The notes: generated from the letters alone by a model not told the origin. A stretch of 57,561 bases of DNA from Thermoleophilaceae bacterium (GCA_036378175.1 DASUWY010000049.1:24001-81561); one strand, 5' to 3'. Numbered from the stretch's first letter, positions 25,683 through 33,184 are shown. Made by a program: numbers and translations.

Positions 25683-26630
25683 TCAGAGGCGCACCGTCTG
25701 CGCCTTCACCGCTCCCGCGCGGTGCGCCTCCAGCACCGCGAGGCACAGTGCCAGGTCCTGGATCGCCAAGCCGGTGGAGTCGAAGAGCGTGATCTCGTCG
25801 GCGGACGTCCGCCCTTGCGCGTGACCGGTGAGCACCGCGCCCAGCTCGGTCACCTGATCTCGCGTGATCGCACCCGCCTCCACCGCGCCGGTGAGCTCAC
25901 CGCCGTGCGACGCCTGGCGCCACTCGTCGCAGAAGAGGCGGCAGCGCTGCACGGCGGCGATCTCCGCCTCCGCCTTGCCGGGGCCGTCGGCGCCCAGCAT
26001 GTTGAGGTGCATGCGCGCGTGTAGAGATGCCGCGCCCACCACGGGCTGCTCGCCGGGCGTGACGCAGGTGACCACATCGCATGCGAGCGCGTCCTCGAGG
26101 CTTCCCACCTCCCAGCCAAGCTCGCCGGCGAGCGAGCCGGCGGACTCGGCGTCGACGTCGAAGCACACGCCAGGGCCGAACTCGGCGGCGGCCAGGCAGC
26201 GCGCCGCCCAGGCCCCGTTGAAGCCGCAACCGACGATCCCCGCGGTGCGGGCGTCCTCCGGTCCGAGCTCCTGCGCGGCCACCGCGGCCACCGCGCCCGT
26301 GCGCAGCGCCGTGATCGCGCGTGCATCCACGAGCGCGAGCGGCTCCCCGTCCACCGCGCTCGACACGCAGATCACCCCCATCACCACAGGCAGGCCGGCG
26401 GCCGCGTTGCCGGGGAACGAGGTGACCCACTTGAGGATCGCCAGGCCCGCACCCTTCGCGGGCATCGCGCGGAAGTCGCCGGCCGGATACGCGTCGAGGT
26501 ACACCTTCGGCGGCATGGTCCACTCGCCGCTCGCGTACTCCACGAATGCGTGCCGCACGCGCTCGATCGCCTCGTCGGCGCTGATCGCCGCGAGCACGGC
26601 CTCGTGGTTGAACACGGGTATCTCCGGCAT
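25683..26630 (-). CDS. Ornithine cyclodeaminase / mu-crystallin family protein
   Basis: A 315-residue NAD(P)-binding protein. Family members include ornithine cyclodeaminase, alanine dehydrogenase and ketimine reductase. The Rossmann motif GIVGCGFNGAWA, the substrate-side segment MPPKVYL and the region RTGAVAAVAAQ are seen. The ATG at 26630 is chosen because it gives the usual N-terminus and lies 10 nt after a TATCGT box. It converges with the copy B HicB-like gene and is divergent from the epsilon-like gene with a 26-bp gap. The exact substrate cannot be told. Confidence 0.82.
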   Translation of the reverse strand: MPEIPVFNHEAVLAAISADEAIERVRHAFVEYASGEWTMPPKVYLDAYPAGDFRAMPAKGAGLAILKWVTSFPGNAAAGLPVVMGVICVSSAVDGEPLALVDARAITALRTGAVAAVAAQELGPEDARTAGIVGCGFNGAWAARCLAAAEFGPGVCFDVDAESAGSLAGELGWEVGSLEDALACDVVTCVTPGEQPVVGAASLHARMHLNMLGADGPGKAEAEIAAVQRCRLFCDEWRQASHGGELTGAVEAGAITRDQVTELGAVLTGHAQGRTSADEITLFDSTGLAIQDLALCLAVLEAHRAGAVKAQTVRL

Positions 26631-26640
26631 CCGGCGCGCG

Positions 26641-26646
26641 ACGATA
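26641..26646 (-). promoter_or_regulatory. Putative -10 box for the cyclodeaminase-family gene
   Basis: TATCGT on the minus strand lies 10 nt before the ATG at 26630. It overlaps the -10 box of the divergent gene by two bases. Confidence 0.4.
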
Positions 26647-26650
26647 CCCT
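26645..26650 (+). promoter_or_regulatory. Putative -10 box for the epsilon-like gene
   Basis: TACCCT lies 6 nt before the GTG at 26657. Confidence 0.4.
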
Positions 26651-26656
26651 CCCGGC

Positions 26657-26902
26657 GTGAGCCGCAACGGCAAGCACTCCCCGCCGCGCCCGCGCATCGA
26701 GCTGCGACAGGCGAACGCGAGCCCGGAGGAGGCCGCGGCGATCGCGGCAGCAATCGAGCAGTTCCTGCGCGACACAACCCCTCCGCCCGCACCGGCGGAG
26801 ACCGAGGTCAACCCCTGGCTACGCGCAGCGCTCTTCGAGGGCGTGGGCCTCGACCCGGCCGGCGCATCGCCATGGGGCGACCCTCAACCCTGGGGTCGCT
26901 GA
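26657..26902 (+). CDS. Acyl-CoA carboxylase epsilon-like small subunit
   Basis: An 81-residue protein starting with GTG. The pattern LRQANASPEEAAAIAAAIEQFL matches the short helix-forming core of actinobacterial acyl-CoA carboxylase epsilon subunits, which stabilise the alpha-beta complex. The C-terminal NPWLRAALFEGVG is also seen in small proteins of this kind. The match rests on a short motif. The alpha and beta partners lie elsewhere in the window (36543-38312 and 17996-19567), not next to it, which is unusual because epsilon genes often neighbour a beta gene. Confidence 0.6.
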   Translation: MSRNGKHSPPRPRIELRQANASPEEAAAIAAAIEQFLRDTTPPPAPAETEVNPWLRAALFEGVGLDPAGASPWGDPQPWGR

Positions 26903-26904
26903 AA

Positions 26905-27007
26905 ACTGACGCGTTCAGACCAAGCGGGGCAAGGACGCAGGGTCGAAGCCTTGCTGGAGCAAGGCGAGACCGAGGACGCCGCCCCGCGCCGGTATGAACG
27001 CGTCAGT
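26905..27007. other. Nested hairpin element between convergent genes
   Basis: Outer arms ACTGACGCGTTCA (26905-26917) and TGAACGCGTCAGT (26995-27007) are a perfect 13-bp inverted repeat. Inside, GCGGGGC 26924-26930 pairs with GCCCCGC 26981-26987, GGTC 26941-26944 with GACC 26968-26971, and GCCTTGCT 26948-26955 with AGCAAGGC 26958-26965. Each side of the internal loop holds a GGACGC. The element starts two bases after the epsilon-like stop and contains the stop codon of the minus-strand gene. A bidirectional terminator, a structured RNA or a palindromic repeat family are all possible. Confidence 0.65.
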
Positions 27008-28103
27008 GGCGCTTGCGGAAGAGGCCGGGAGGCGTAAACGGCCTGCCGCCGTGACCCTGTGAGTGCGCCGCCGGCTGCTGCGAGTGGTGCGAGGAGTGCG
27101 AATAGCCCGAATCCCCGCAACCGCCCTGATCGTCGTCATCGCCACCGCCCCCGCCGGGAGGTCCGGTGTACGGCTGCGGGACCTGGGGCTTCGGCGGCTT
27201 GGTGGGTGACGGCGTGCTCTGCACCGTCTGGGTGACCGGCGCCGACACCTGCGCAGGGGTGTTCTGGACCGTCTGCGGGGCAGGCGTGGAAACCGGCACG
27301 GACGGAGTCTTCACCGGAGGCGGCGCCGGAGCAGGCGCCGGCGGGGCGGCCGGCTTCTTCGGGTGAGCGGGCACGTGCCGGTGCGTGACGTGCTGCGGTG
27401 CGTGCCGCACCACCGGCGCCGACGGGTGGTACGCCACCGGGACGCTCGCCTGCGGCGCGGCCTGGACCGGCTCGCGCGCGAGGATGGCGTTCTGGTCCGC
27501 GCCCGATCCATGCCGCGCACGGTGATGCCGGGCCGCATGACGTGCCCGCCGCGTGGAGTGCCGGGCCGCCTTGGGCTTGGCAGCCAGCTTCTGGCCGGAC
27601 GACAAACCGCCGCCACCACCACCCTGCGCCGGAGCGGACGCCGTGGCAGGCGTATGCGATCCGCCGGCGCCGCGGTGGGCCGCGCTCGAGCCGGAGCCGC
27701 CACCCGAGTGATCCGTGGACGAAACCGCCACCGCCGCGATCACGGCGCCGAGAGCAACGAGCGGGCTCGCCGCGACCGCCACCCGGCGGAAGGCCTTTGC
27801 CCGCCGCGCACGTGAGATGTCCCCCACGAACGGCGCGGGAGCGGGCACGCCCCAGGCCTCCTCCGGCAGCTCGGGAATCGCGATGAGCAGTGCGGCGAGC
27901 TCGCTCGGCCCGGGCACTTCCATCATGTCCGCCAGCTGCGCGATTCCCCGCGCGCGCCGCGGCGGAATTGACGATGGCTCCACGCCGAGCACCTTCGCCA
28001 CCTGCTCGTCCGGAATCGCGCGGCGCAGCGACAGGTCGAGCAGCGCGCGCGTGCCGGCGTCGAGCTGGCCGACGGATTCGGCCAGCTGAGCCCGGTCGAT
28101 CAT
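27003..28103 (-). CDS. Sigma-region-4-like protein with membrane anchor and Pro/His-rich tail
   Basis: A 366-residue protein from the ATG at 28103. Residues 15-60 resemble the helix-turn-helix of sigma region 4 (RAIPDEQVAKVLGVEPSSI, with RRARGIAQL). There is no region 2, so it cannot act as a full sigma factor. One membrane segment lies at 107-128. The outer part is Ser/Gly-rich, then Pro/Ala/His/Arg-rich, and ends in an Asp-run and His/Gln-rich stretch before RKRH. The layout parallels the C-terminal half of the protein at 2716-3825. It is divergent from the sulfur operon. A membrane-tethered DNA-binding regulator is inferred. Confidence 0.6.
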   Translation of the reverse strand: MIDRAQLAESVGQLDAGTRALLDLSLRRAIPDEQVAKVLGVEPSSIPPRRARGIAQLADMMEVPGPSELAALLIAIPELPEEAWGVPAPAPFVGDISRARRAKAFRRVAVAASPLVALGAVIAAVAVSSTDHSGGGSGSSAAHRGAGGSHTPATASAPAQGGGGGGLSSGQKLAAKPKAARHSTRRARHAARHHRARHGSGADQNAILAREPVQAAPQASVPVAYHPSAPVVRHAPQHVTHRHVPAHPKKPAAPPAPAPAPPPVKTPSVPVSTPAPQTVQNTPAQVSAPVTQTVQSTPSPTKPPKPQVPQPYTGPPGGGGGDDDDQGGCGDSGYSHSSHHSQQPAAHSQGHGGRPFTPPGLFRKRH

Positions 28104-28187
28104 CGAGCCAAGTGTGCGCGACCGCGCACGGGACGGTGTGCCGCGAGTGCCATCGCGCCCGATCTTATGTGCGATCCCGGCGGCAAA

Positions 28188-28234
28188 CATCCTCCGGATG
28201 GGTACCGCCCCCGCGGTATGGCCGCTATGAGCGG
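28188..28234. promoter_or_regulatory. Three consecutive palindromes before the sulfur operon
   Basis: CATCC-TCC-GGATG (28188-28200), TACCGC-CCCC-GCGGTA (28203-28218) and CCGCT-ATG-AGCGG (28222-28234) stand back to back in the divergent gap. They end 15 bp upstream of the putative -10 box of the rhodanese gene. They are candidate operators. Confidence 0.5.
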
Positions 28235-28249
28235 AAATTCTCTTCTTGG

Positions 28250-28255
28250 TACCTT
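28250..28255 (+). promoter_or_regulatory. Putative -10 box for the sulfur operon
   Basis: TACCTT lies 8 nt before the ATG at 28264. A leaderless transcript is suggested. Confidence 0.4.
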
Positions 28256-28263
28256 GCCCGGCC

Positions 28264-28620
28264 ATGGCTGAGACCAGCACCGAATTCGAGCTCTCTCCCG
28301 AGCAGGCGTCGGAACTTGAGGACGCCCAGCTGGTGGACGTTCGCACTTCGGCGGAGTACGACGCAGGCCACGCGGAGGGAGCCGTCCACGTGTCACTCGA
28401 CGAGCTTCAGGCGGCCGCAGGCGGTCTCGACCGGGACCGCCCCGTGGTCTTCTACTGCCGCGCCGGCGAGCGCTCGCGCATGGCGGTGGATGCCTTCCGC
28501 GCCTCCGGCTGGGACGCCTACGGGCTGGAGGGCGGCCTTCTGGCGTGGGCCGAGCGCGGGCTCCCGCTCGAGCCGCAGGGTGCCGAGGTGGCGCCCTTCA
28601 GCAGCATCCCCACAGCCTGA
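28264..28620 (+). CDS. Rhodanese-like sulfurtransferase
   Basis: A 118-residue single-domain rhodanese. The active-site cysteine is C65 in FYCRAGERSR. The CH2-like DVRTSAEYDAGHAEGAVHV and the C-terminal GLEGGLLAW are typical. Rhodaneses move sulfane sulfur to thiols or other acceptors. It stands 103 bp before the siroheme reductase gene and is likely the first gene of the sulfur operon. The ATG at 28264 is chosen over a TTG six codons upstream because the -10 box lies between them. Confidence 0.88.
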   Translation: MAETSTEFELSPEQASELEDAQLVDVRTSAEYDAGHAEGAVHVSLDELQAAAGGLDRDRPVVFYCRAGERSRMAVDAFRASGWDAYGLEGGLLAWAERGLPLEPQGAEVAPFSSIPTA

Positions 28621-28723
28621 TCACCAGAAATAGCTGATTCCCGGTCGGGTTTTGTACTATTACGCGATCGCCGGGCCGAATCCGGCGTTTGTCGCCCCCC
28701 GACTTCCAGGAGAGCAGCAGCCG

Positions 28724-30556
28724 ATGGAGCCAGTGACGGCACGCGAGCCCGGACAGCTGACGAAGAGCGGCGGCCGCGGTTCGCTCGAGAGCCCCGAGGT
28801 CTACGAGAACGTCCCGGGGCATGTGATCCCGATCCTCGAGCGCGAGTTCGACGACTTCGACACCCGCGCCGCCGGCTTCCTCAGCGGCCAGGAGAGCGCG
28901 GATGACTTCATCCCCTTCCGCCTGAAGCAAGGTGTGTACGGGCAGCGCCAGGAGGCGCGCCAGATGATCCGTGTGAAGCTTCCCCTCGGCGGCGTGAACC
29001 CGGACCAGCTCGACGCGTTCGCGGACATCGCCGAGCGCTTCGCCCCGCTGAAGAAGGGCCACATCACCACGCGGCAGAACATCCAGTACCACCACGTGCC
29101 GCTGGATGACGCCGCGAAGGTGATCCGCATCCTCGGCCGCGCGGGGCTCTCCAGCCGCGAGGCGTGCGGCAACACCGTGCGCAACGTCACGGGCGACCCC
29201 TACGCGGGCGTCACGGACGAGCTCTTCGACATCACCCCGTACGGCGGCGCGTTCGTGCGCTACTTCGTCCGCAACGAGGTGTGCCAGCTGCTGCCGCGCA
29301 AGTTCAAGGTGTCGTTCTCGGCGAACGACGAGGACCGCGCCATCAGCGGCATCCACGACCTCGGCTTCCTTCCGCGCGTGCGCGACGGGGTCCGCGGCGT
29401 GGAGATCCGCACCGGCGGCGGCACGTCGATCATGCCGCGCGTGGGCACCACGCTCTACGACTTCGTGGAGGTGGACAACGGGGACTACCTCAAGGTGTCC
29501 GAGGCCGTGCTGCGCGTGTTCGACCGCCAGGAGGACCTGCGCGCCAACCGCCAGCGCGCGCGGCTCAAGTTCATGGTCGACCGCGTGGGGATCGACGCCT
29601 TCCGCGAGGAGGTGGACCGCGAGCTCGAGCTGGACTGGGTGGACGAGCGAGACTTCGATCCCACGCCGCACCTGTTTCTGCACGACGAGCAGGCGCACGC
29701 GCCGGCGCAGCCGTCCGGCTACGGCTCACCGAATGGCGACCGCCGCGAGTTCGATCGCTTCGTGGAGGCGAACGTCACGCCGCAGGCGCAGGAGGGCTTC
29801 TCCGCCGTGGCCGTGAAGGTGGTGCGCGGCGACCTCACGCCGGAGCAGTTCCGCGGCATCGCGCAGATCATGCGCGACTTCACGGGCGGCTACGCCCGCA
29901 CCAGCGTCGAGCAGAACATCGTGCTGCGCTGGGTGCGCGAGGACGCTCTCTACGACGTGTGGCTGAGGCTGAAGGAACTCGACCTCGGCGGCGCGGGAGC
30001 GCACGAGATCACCGACGTGGTGAGCTGCCCTGGGACAGATAGCTGCAAGATGGGAATCACGAGCTCCATGGGCCTCAACCAGGCGGTGCAGGCGCGGCTC
30101 GAGGAGATGCAGCTCGACGATCCGCTCACGCGCAAGATCCACGTGAAGATGAGCGGCTGCCCGAACGGCTGCGGGCAGCACCACATCGCGAACATCGGCT
30201 TCTACGGCGCGTCCATGAAGGTCGGCGGCCGGCCGATGCCGGCGTACGTCGCGCACCTCGCCGGGCAGTACGAGGGCGGCGGCGTGGCGATGGGCCAGCG
30301 ACTCAAGGTCCGGCTGCCCGCCAAGCGCGTGCCGGACGCGGTGGAGCGCTGGGTGCGACTCTACGAGCGCGACCGTCAGGACGGCGAGGAGTTCAACGCG
30401 TTCGTCGCACGCGTGGGTAACGAGACGTTCGAGGCCGAGGTGAAGGACCTCGCGCTGCCCGTGGAGTTCAGCCTGGACACGATGAACCAGTTCATCGACT
30501 GGAACCGCCACGAGCCGTACAAGGTCGTCCGTGGAGAGGGCGAGTGCGCGGTCTAG
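28724..30556 (+). CDS. Ferredoxin-dependent sulfite (or nitrite) reductase, siroheme type
   Basis: A 610-residue reductase with two ferredoxin-like/siroheme half-domains. The [4Fe-4S]-siroheme cysteines are C435 and C441 (CPGTDSC) and C479 and C483 (GCPNGC). The N-terminal half carries GHITTRQNIQYHHV and the RN(V)TGDP motif. Sequence alone does not separate sulfite from nitrite reductase. The neighbouring APS/PAPS reductase makes sulfite the likely substrate, giving sulfide for cysteine. The ATG at 28724 has AGGAG about 11 nt upstream. The 3' end overlaps the next gene by 13 bp. Confidence 0.9.
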   Translation: MEPVTAREPGQLTKSGGRGSLESPEVYENVPGHVIPILEREFDDFDTRAAGFLSGQESADDFIPFRLKQGVYGQRQEARQMIRVKLPLGGVNPDQLDAFADIAERFAPLKKGHITTRQNIQYHHVPLDDAAKVIRILGRAGLSSREACGNTVRNVTGDPYAGVTDELFDITPYGGAFVRYFVRNEVCQLLPRKFKVSFSANDEDRAISGIHDLGFLPRVRDGVRGVEIRTGGGTSIMPRVGTTLYDFVEVDNGDYLKVSEAVLRVFDRQEDLRANRQRARLKFMVDRVGIDAFREEVDRELELDWVDERDFDPTPHLFLHDEQAHAPAQPSGYGSPNGDRREFDRFVEANVTPQAQEGFSAVAVKVVRGDLTPEQFRGIAQIMRDFTGGYARTSVEQNIVLRWVREDALYDVWLRLKELDLGGAGAHEITDVVSCPGTDSCKMGITSSMGLNQAVQARLEEMQLDDPLTRKIHVKMSGCPNGCGQHHIANIGFYGASMKVGGRPMPAYVAHLAGQYEGGGVAMGQRLKVRLPAKRVPDAVERWVRLYERDRQDGEEFNAFVARVGNETFEAEVKDLALPVEFSLDTMNQFIDWNRHEPYKVVRGEGECAV

Positions 30557-31215
30557 CCACAGCGGACTCGCTCGAGCCCGATCTCGAGACCGCGAGCGCC
30601 CAGGAGGTGCTCGCGCACCTCGTCGAGCGCTTCCACCCGCGGCTGTACGTGGCCTGCTCCTTCCAGAAGGAGGCCTCGGTGATCATGGACATGCTGCTCA
30701 AGATCGAGCCCGAGGCGCGCTTCTTCACGCTCGACACCGGGCTGCTCTTCCCCGAGACCTACGCCACCTGGCGGCAGCTCGAGGAGCGCTACGGCGTGAA
30801 GGTCGAGGTGTACCAGGGCATGAGCCTTGCCCGCCAGGCAGAGGAGCACGGCGACGAGCTCTGGAACGAGGACCCTGACGCCTGCTGCGGCATCCGCAAG
30901 GTCGAGCCGCTGAACGAGGCGCTGTCGCAGGTGGACGCCTGGGTGTCCGGCCTGCGGCGTGACCAGTCACGGAGCCGGCGCCGCACGCCGAAGTTCCATT
31001 GGGACGACAAGCGCGGGCTCTGGAAGGCGAATCCCCTCGCCGACTGGAGCGAGAAGGACGTGTGGAACTACATCGCGGAGCACGACGTTCCGTACAACGA
31101 CCTGCACGACCGTGGATACGCATCCGTCGGCTGCACGCACTGCACGCTTCCCGGCTCGGGCCGCGCCGGACGCTGGGCCGGAACCGACAAGATCGAGTGC
31201 GGCTTGCACGCCTGA
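30544..31215 (+). CDS. cysH: Phosphoadenylyl/adenylyl-sulfate reductase
   Basis: A 223-residue soluble reductase that turns activated sulfate into sulfite with thioredoxin. The catalytic cysteine is C219 in ECGLH near the end. C114-C115 and C197-x2-C200 provide the four ligands of a [4Fe-4S] cluster, the mark of APS-preferring enzymes. The loop SFQKEASV binds the substrate phosphate. The start is a GTG inside the end of the siroheme reductase gene, which suggests translational coupling. If APS is the substrate, no APS kinase is needed, which fits the degenerate kinase-like gene that follows. Confidence 0.92.
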   Translation: MRGLATADSLEPDLETASAQEVLAHLVERFHPRLYVACSFQKEASVIMDMLLKIEPEARFFTLDTGLLFPETYATWRQLEERYGVKVEVYQGMSLARQAEEHGDELWNEDPDACCGIRKVEPLNEALSQVDAWVSGLRRDQSRSRRRTPKFHWDDKRGLWKANPLADWSEKDVWNYIAEHDVPYNDLHDRGYASVGCTHCTLPGSGRAGRWAGTDKIECGLHA

Positions 31216-31463
31216 CGCTCGCGGGCGTCCGCTCCTCCACGATCGCGGCCCTCGTCGAGGCCGAGCTTGATGCGCGCGGTCAAAACCTCGATGTTGTAGA
31301 GTTACCCGCTCTAACCCATCGATTTGGTGGAGAACGGCTGGTCGAGGTGCACCTCGACGAGCCCACCGGAAGGCCGAAGCTCGTGATCGACACCGACAGG
31401 GAAACCGCCGCGGATGCCGCCGAGAAGGTGCTCGCCTTCATCGACGGCCACGCGCTGGCCTGA
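31197..31463 (+). CDS. Small protein resembling the two ends of APS kinase (CysC remnant)
   Basis: An 88-residue frame starting at GTG 31197, overlapping cysH by 19 bp. The N-terminus (LTLAGVRSSTIAALVEAELDARG) looks like an APS kinase start with the P-loop GK lost. The C-terminus (GRPKLVIDTDRETAADAAEKV) looks like the end of APS kinases. The middle of the kinase, including the substrate site, is missing. It could be a decayed kinase kept in frame or a small protein with a new role. The resemblance is by eye only. Confidence 0.45.
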   Translation: MRLARLTLAGVRSSTIAALVEAELDARGQNLDVVELPALTHRFGGERLVEVHLDEPTGRPKLVIDTDRETAADAAEKVLAFIDGHALA

Positions 31464-31466
31464 GCC

Positions 31467-32399
31467 ATGGACCCGCTGATCATCGTCTTCGGCCTCGGCG
31501 TGGGCATGCTCATCGGCCTCACCGGCATGGGCGGCGGCTCGCTGATGACGCCGATCCTGATCATCGTGTTCGGCTACAGCCCGGTCACCGCCGTGGGCAC
31601 CGATCTCGCCTACGGCGCCATCACGAAGACGCTCGGCGGCTGGCGCCACTTCCGCGCGAAGAACGTGTTTCTCCCCCTCGCACTGTGGATGGGCGTGGGC
31701 TCGGTCCCGGCCGCCATCGGCGGCGTGTACGTGCTGCACGTGCTCGAGCACCAGTACGGCAAGTCGTTCGACAGCGCGATGCTCGTCGCGGTGGCGGGCG
31801 CCGTGATGCTCACCGGCATCGTCGTGCTCTGCCGGGCCCTGTTCCTCAAGCGGCTGCTCGAGCGCGAGCGCGCATCGTTCGTCATGACCACGCGCGAGAA
31901 GGTGTACGCCGCGCTGCTCGGGCTCTTCGTCGGCTTCGTGCTCGGCGTGACGTCGGCGGGCAGCGGCACGCTGATCGCCGTCGGGATGATCCTGGTGTTC
32001 CGGCTCACCCCCCAGCGGGTGGTGGGCACGGACGTGATCCACGCAGCGGTGCTGCTGTGGGCCGCGTCGCTGGCGCACGTGGTGGCCGGAAACGTGGACT
32101 ACGGCCTCATGGGCACGATCCTGATCGGCTCCCTGCCCGGCGTCTGGATCGGGTCCCACCTCTCCTTCCGGGTTCCCACCGCCACCCTGCGCCTCGGCCT
32201 CGCCATCGTGATGATCGGCTCCGGCCTCGGGCTGCTCAGCAAGGCGGGCGCCGGCATCCCGGGCTGGGTGCTCGCCGCCGTGCCGGTGCTGCTCGCGCTC
32301 GTGGTGGGCGGGCAGCAACTCTCGGAGCGCGCCCGAGCTCGAGAAGCGAGCGCGCGCGCCGGTGCCCGCCTGGCCGCGCGGGGCTCCTTGACTAACTGA
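31467..32399 (+). CDS. TauE/SafE family sulfite exporter-like membrane protein
   Basis: A 310-residue membrane protein with about eight hydrophobic helices in two similar halves. Each half has the family hallmark near its start (GLTGMGGGSLMTPIL and GVTSAGSGTLIAVGMIL). TauE/SafE proteins export sulfite or organosulfonates. It starts 3 nt after the kinase-like gene, so it is the last gene of the sulfur operon and may relieve sulfite build-up. The C-terminal tail is basic and cytoplasmic. Confidence 0.88.
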   Translation: MDPLIIVFGLGVGMLIGLTGMGGGSLMTPILIIVFGYSPVTAVGTDLAYGAITKTLGGWRHFRAKNVFLPLALWMGVGSVPAAIGGVYVLHVLEHQYGKSFDSAMLVAVAGAVMLTGIVVLCRALFLKRLLERERASFVMTTREKVYAALLGLFVGFVLGVTSAGSGTLIAVGMILVFRLTPQRVVGTDVIHAAVLLWAASLAHVVAGNVDYGLMGTILIGSLPGVWIGSHLSFRVPTATLRLGLAIVMIGSGLGLLSKAGAGIPGWVLAAVPVLLALVVGGQQLSERARAREASARAGARLAARGSLTN

Positions 32400-32415
32400 C
32401 GCCACTCCGGTTAGC

Positions 32416-32440
32416 GTCGGACAGACACGTACTGTCCGAC
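32416..32440 (+). promoter_or_regulatory. Perfect 9-bp inverted repeat in the leader of the first NAT-repeat gene
   Basis: GTCGGACAG 32416-32424 pairs with CTGTCCGAC 32432-32440 around ACACGTA, right after a GGTTAGCGT box. It would be an operator or an mRNA 5' hairpin. A strong AGGAGGAGG ribosome site (about 32448-32456) follows. Confidence 0.5.
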
Positions 32441-32461
32441 ATCTGGCAGGAGGAGGCTCGC

Positions 32462-33130
32462 ATGAACTGGCTCCCCAAGCGCCGTCCATCGCCGGCGCTC
32501 GTCATCTCACTCATCGCGCTGTTCGTCGCCATGGGCGGCACCGGCTATGCCGCAGTGCATCTCGGCAAGAACACCGTCGGGACCAGGCAGTTGAAGAAGA
32601 ACGCCGTGACCAGCTCAAAGGTCAAGAACAACTCGCTCACGGGCGCCGACATCAAGAACGGCTCGCTCACCGGCGCCGACGTCAATCTGGGGGCTCTGGG
32701 TACCGTGCCCGCCGCGACCAACGCGACGAACGCGACCAACGCCGTCAATGCCACGAACGCGACCAATGCGGGGACCGCGAACGTGGCGAACTCGATCGGC
32801 GGGGTGTTCTACGTGGAGGGCAACAGCGTCACGGCGCCCGGAAAAGGCACTAGCACCTACGGAGAGTCCGATTCAAGCAACGCGACCTGCCCAGCGGGAA
32901 CCGTGGTCATCGGCGCCGGATCGGTTTCCGGGGCTGCCGGAGTCGAGGTCAGCGAGGAAGACATCCACTCCTCCACTCCCGGTGGCAATCCCGACACCGT
33001 GAGGGTGTACTTCGACAACTTCAACGACAATGACGTCACCGACAACTTCGCCGAGGCCGTGTGTGCAGCGGCGCACTCGGTGAGCAACCCGTCGGCCCTG
33101 GCGCCCGCCAAGAAGTCCGCGAGCCGCTAG
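32462..33130 (+). CDS. NAT-repeat surface protein 1
   Basis: A 222-residue protein of unknown function, from an ATG behind a very strong AGGAGGAGG site. The N-terminus RRPSPALVISLIALFVAMGGTGYAA is a hydrophobic, signal-like segment. Then comes a repetitive stretch of short strands (QLKKNAVTSSKVKNNSLTGADIKNGS). A run of Asn-Ala-Thr triplets follows, then a C-terminal globular part with two Cys. The first 80 residues nearly match the protein at 35743-36474, while the C-terminal domains differ. The strong ribosome site suggests high expression. A surface role is inferred. Confidence 0.75.
   Translation: MNWLPKRRPSPALVISLIALFVAMGGTGYAAVHLGKNTVGTRQLKKNAVTSSKVKNNSLTGADIKNGSLTGADVNLGALGTVPAATNATNATNAVNATNATNAGTANVANSIGGVFYVEGNSVTAPGKGTSTYGESDSSNATCPAGTVVIGAGSVSGAAGVEVSEEDIHSSTPGGNPDTVRVYFDNFNDNDVTDNFAEAVCAAAHSVSNPSALAPAKKSASR
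32720..32770 (+). repeat. Asn-Ala-Thr coding repeat, 51 bp
   Basis: About six 9-bp units (AAC GCG ACN-like) encode Asn-Ala-(Thr/Val) triplets. The stretch is 51 bp, exactly the length of the related tract at 35992-36042. Confidence 0.7.
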
Positions 33131-33146
33131 AGGCGATTCGGTGGAC

Positions 33147-33175
33147 GGCTGGGGCGCCTCCGCGGCGCCCCGGCC
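33147..33175. terminator. Bidirectional GC-rich hairpin between convergent genes
   Basis: GGGGCGCC 33151-33158 pairs with GGCGCCCC 33164-33171. The stem extends to 12 bp with one wobble pair. The loop is TCCGC. It lies between the stops of the NAT-repeat gene and the lipoprotein gene. Confidence 0.7.
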
Positions 33176-33184
33176 GGTCCGGCG

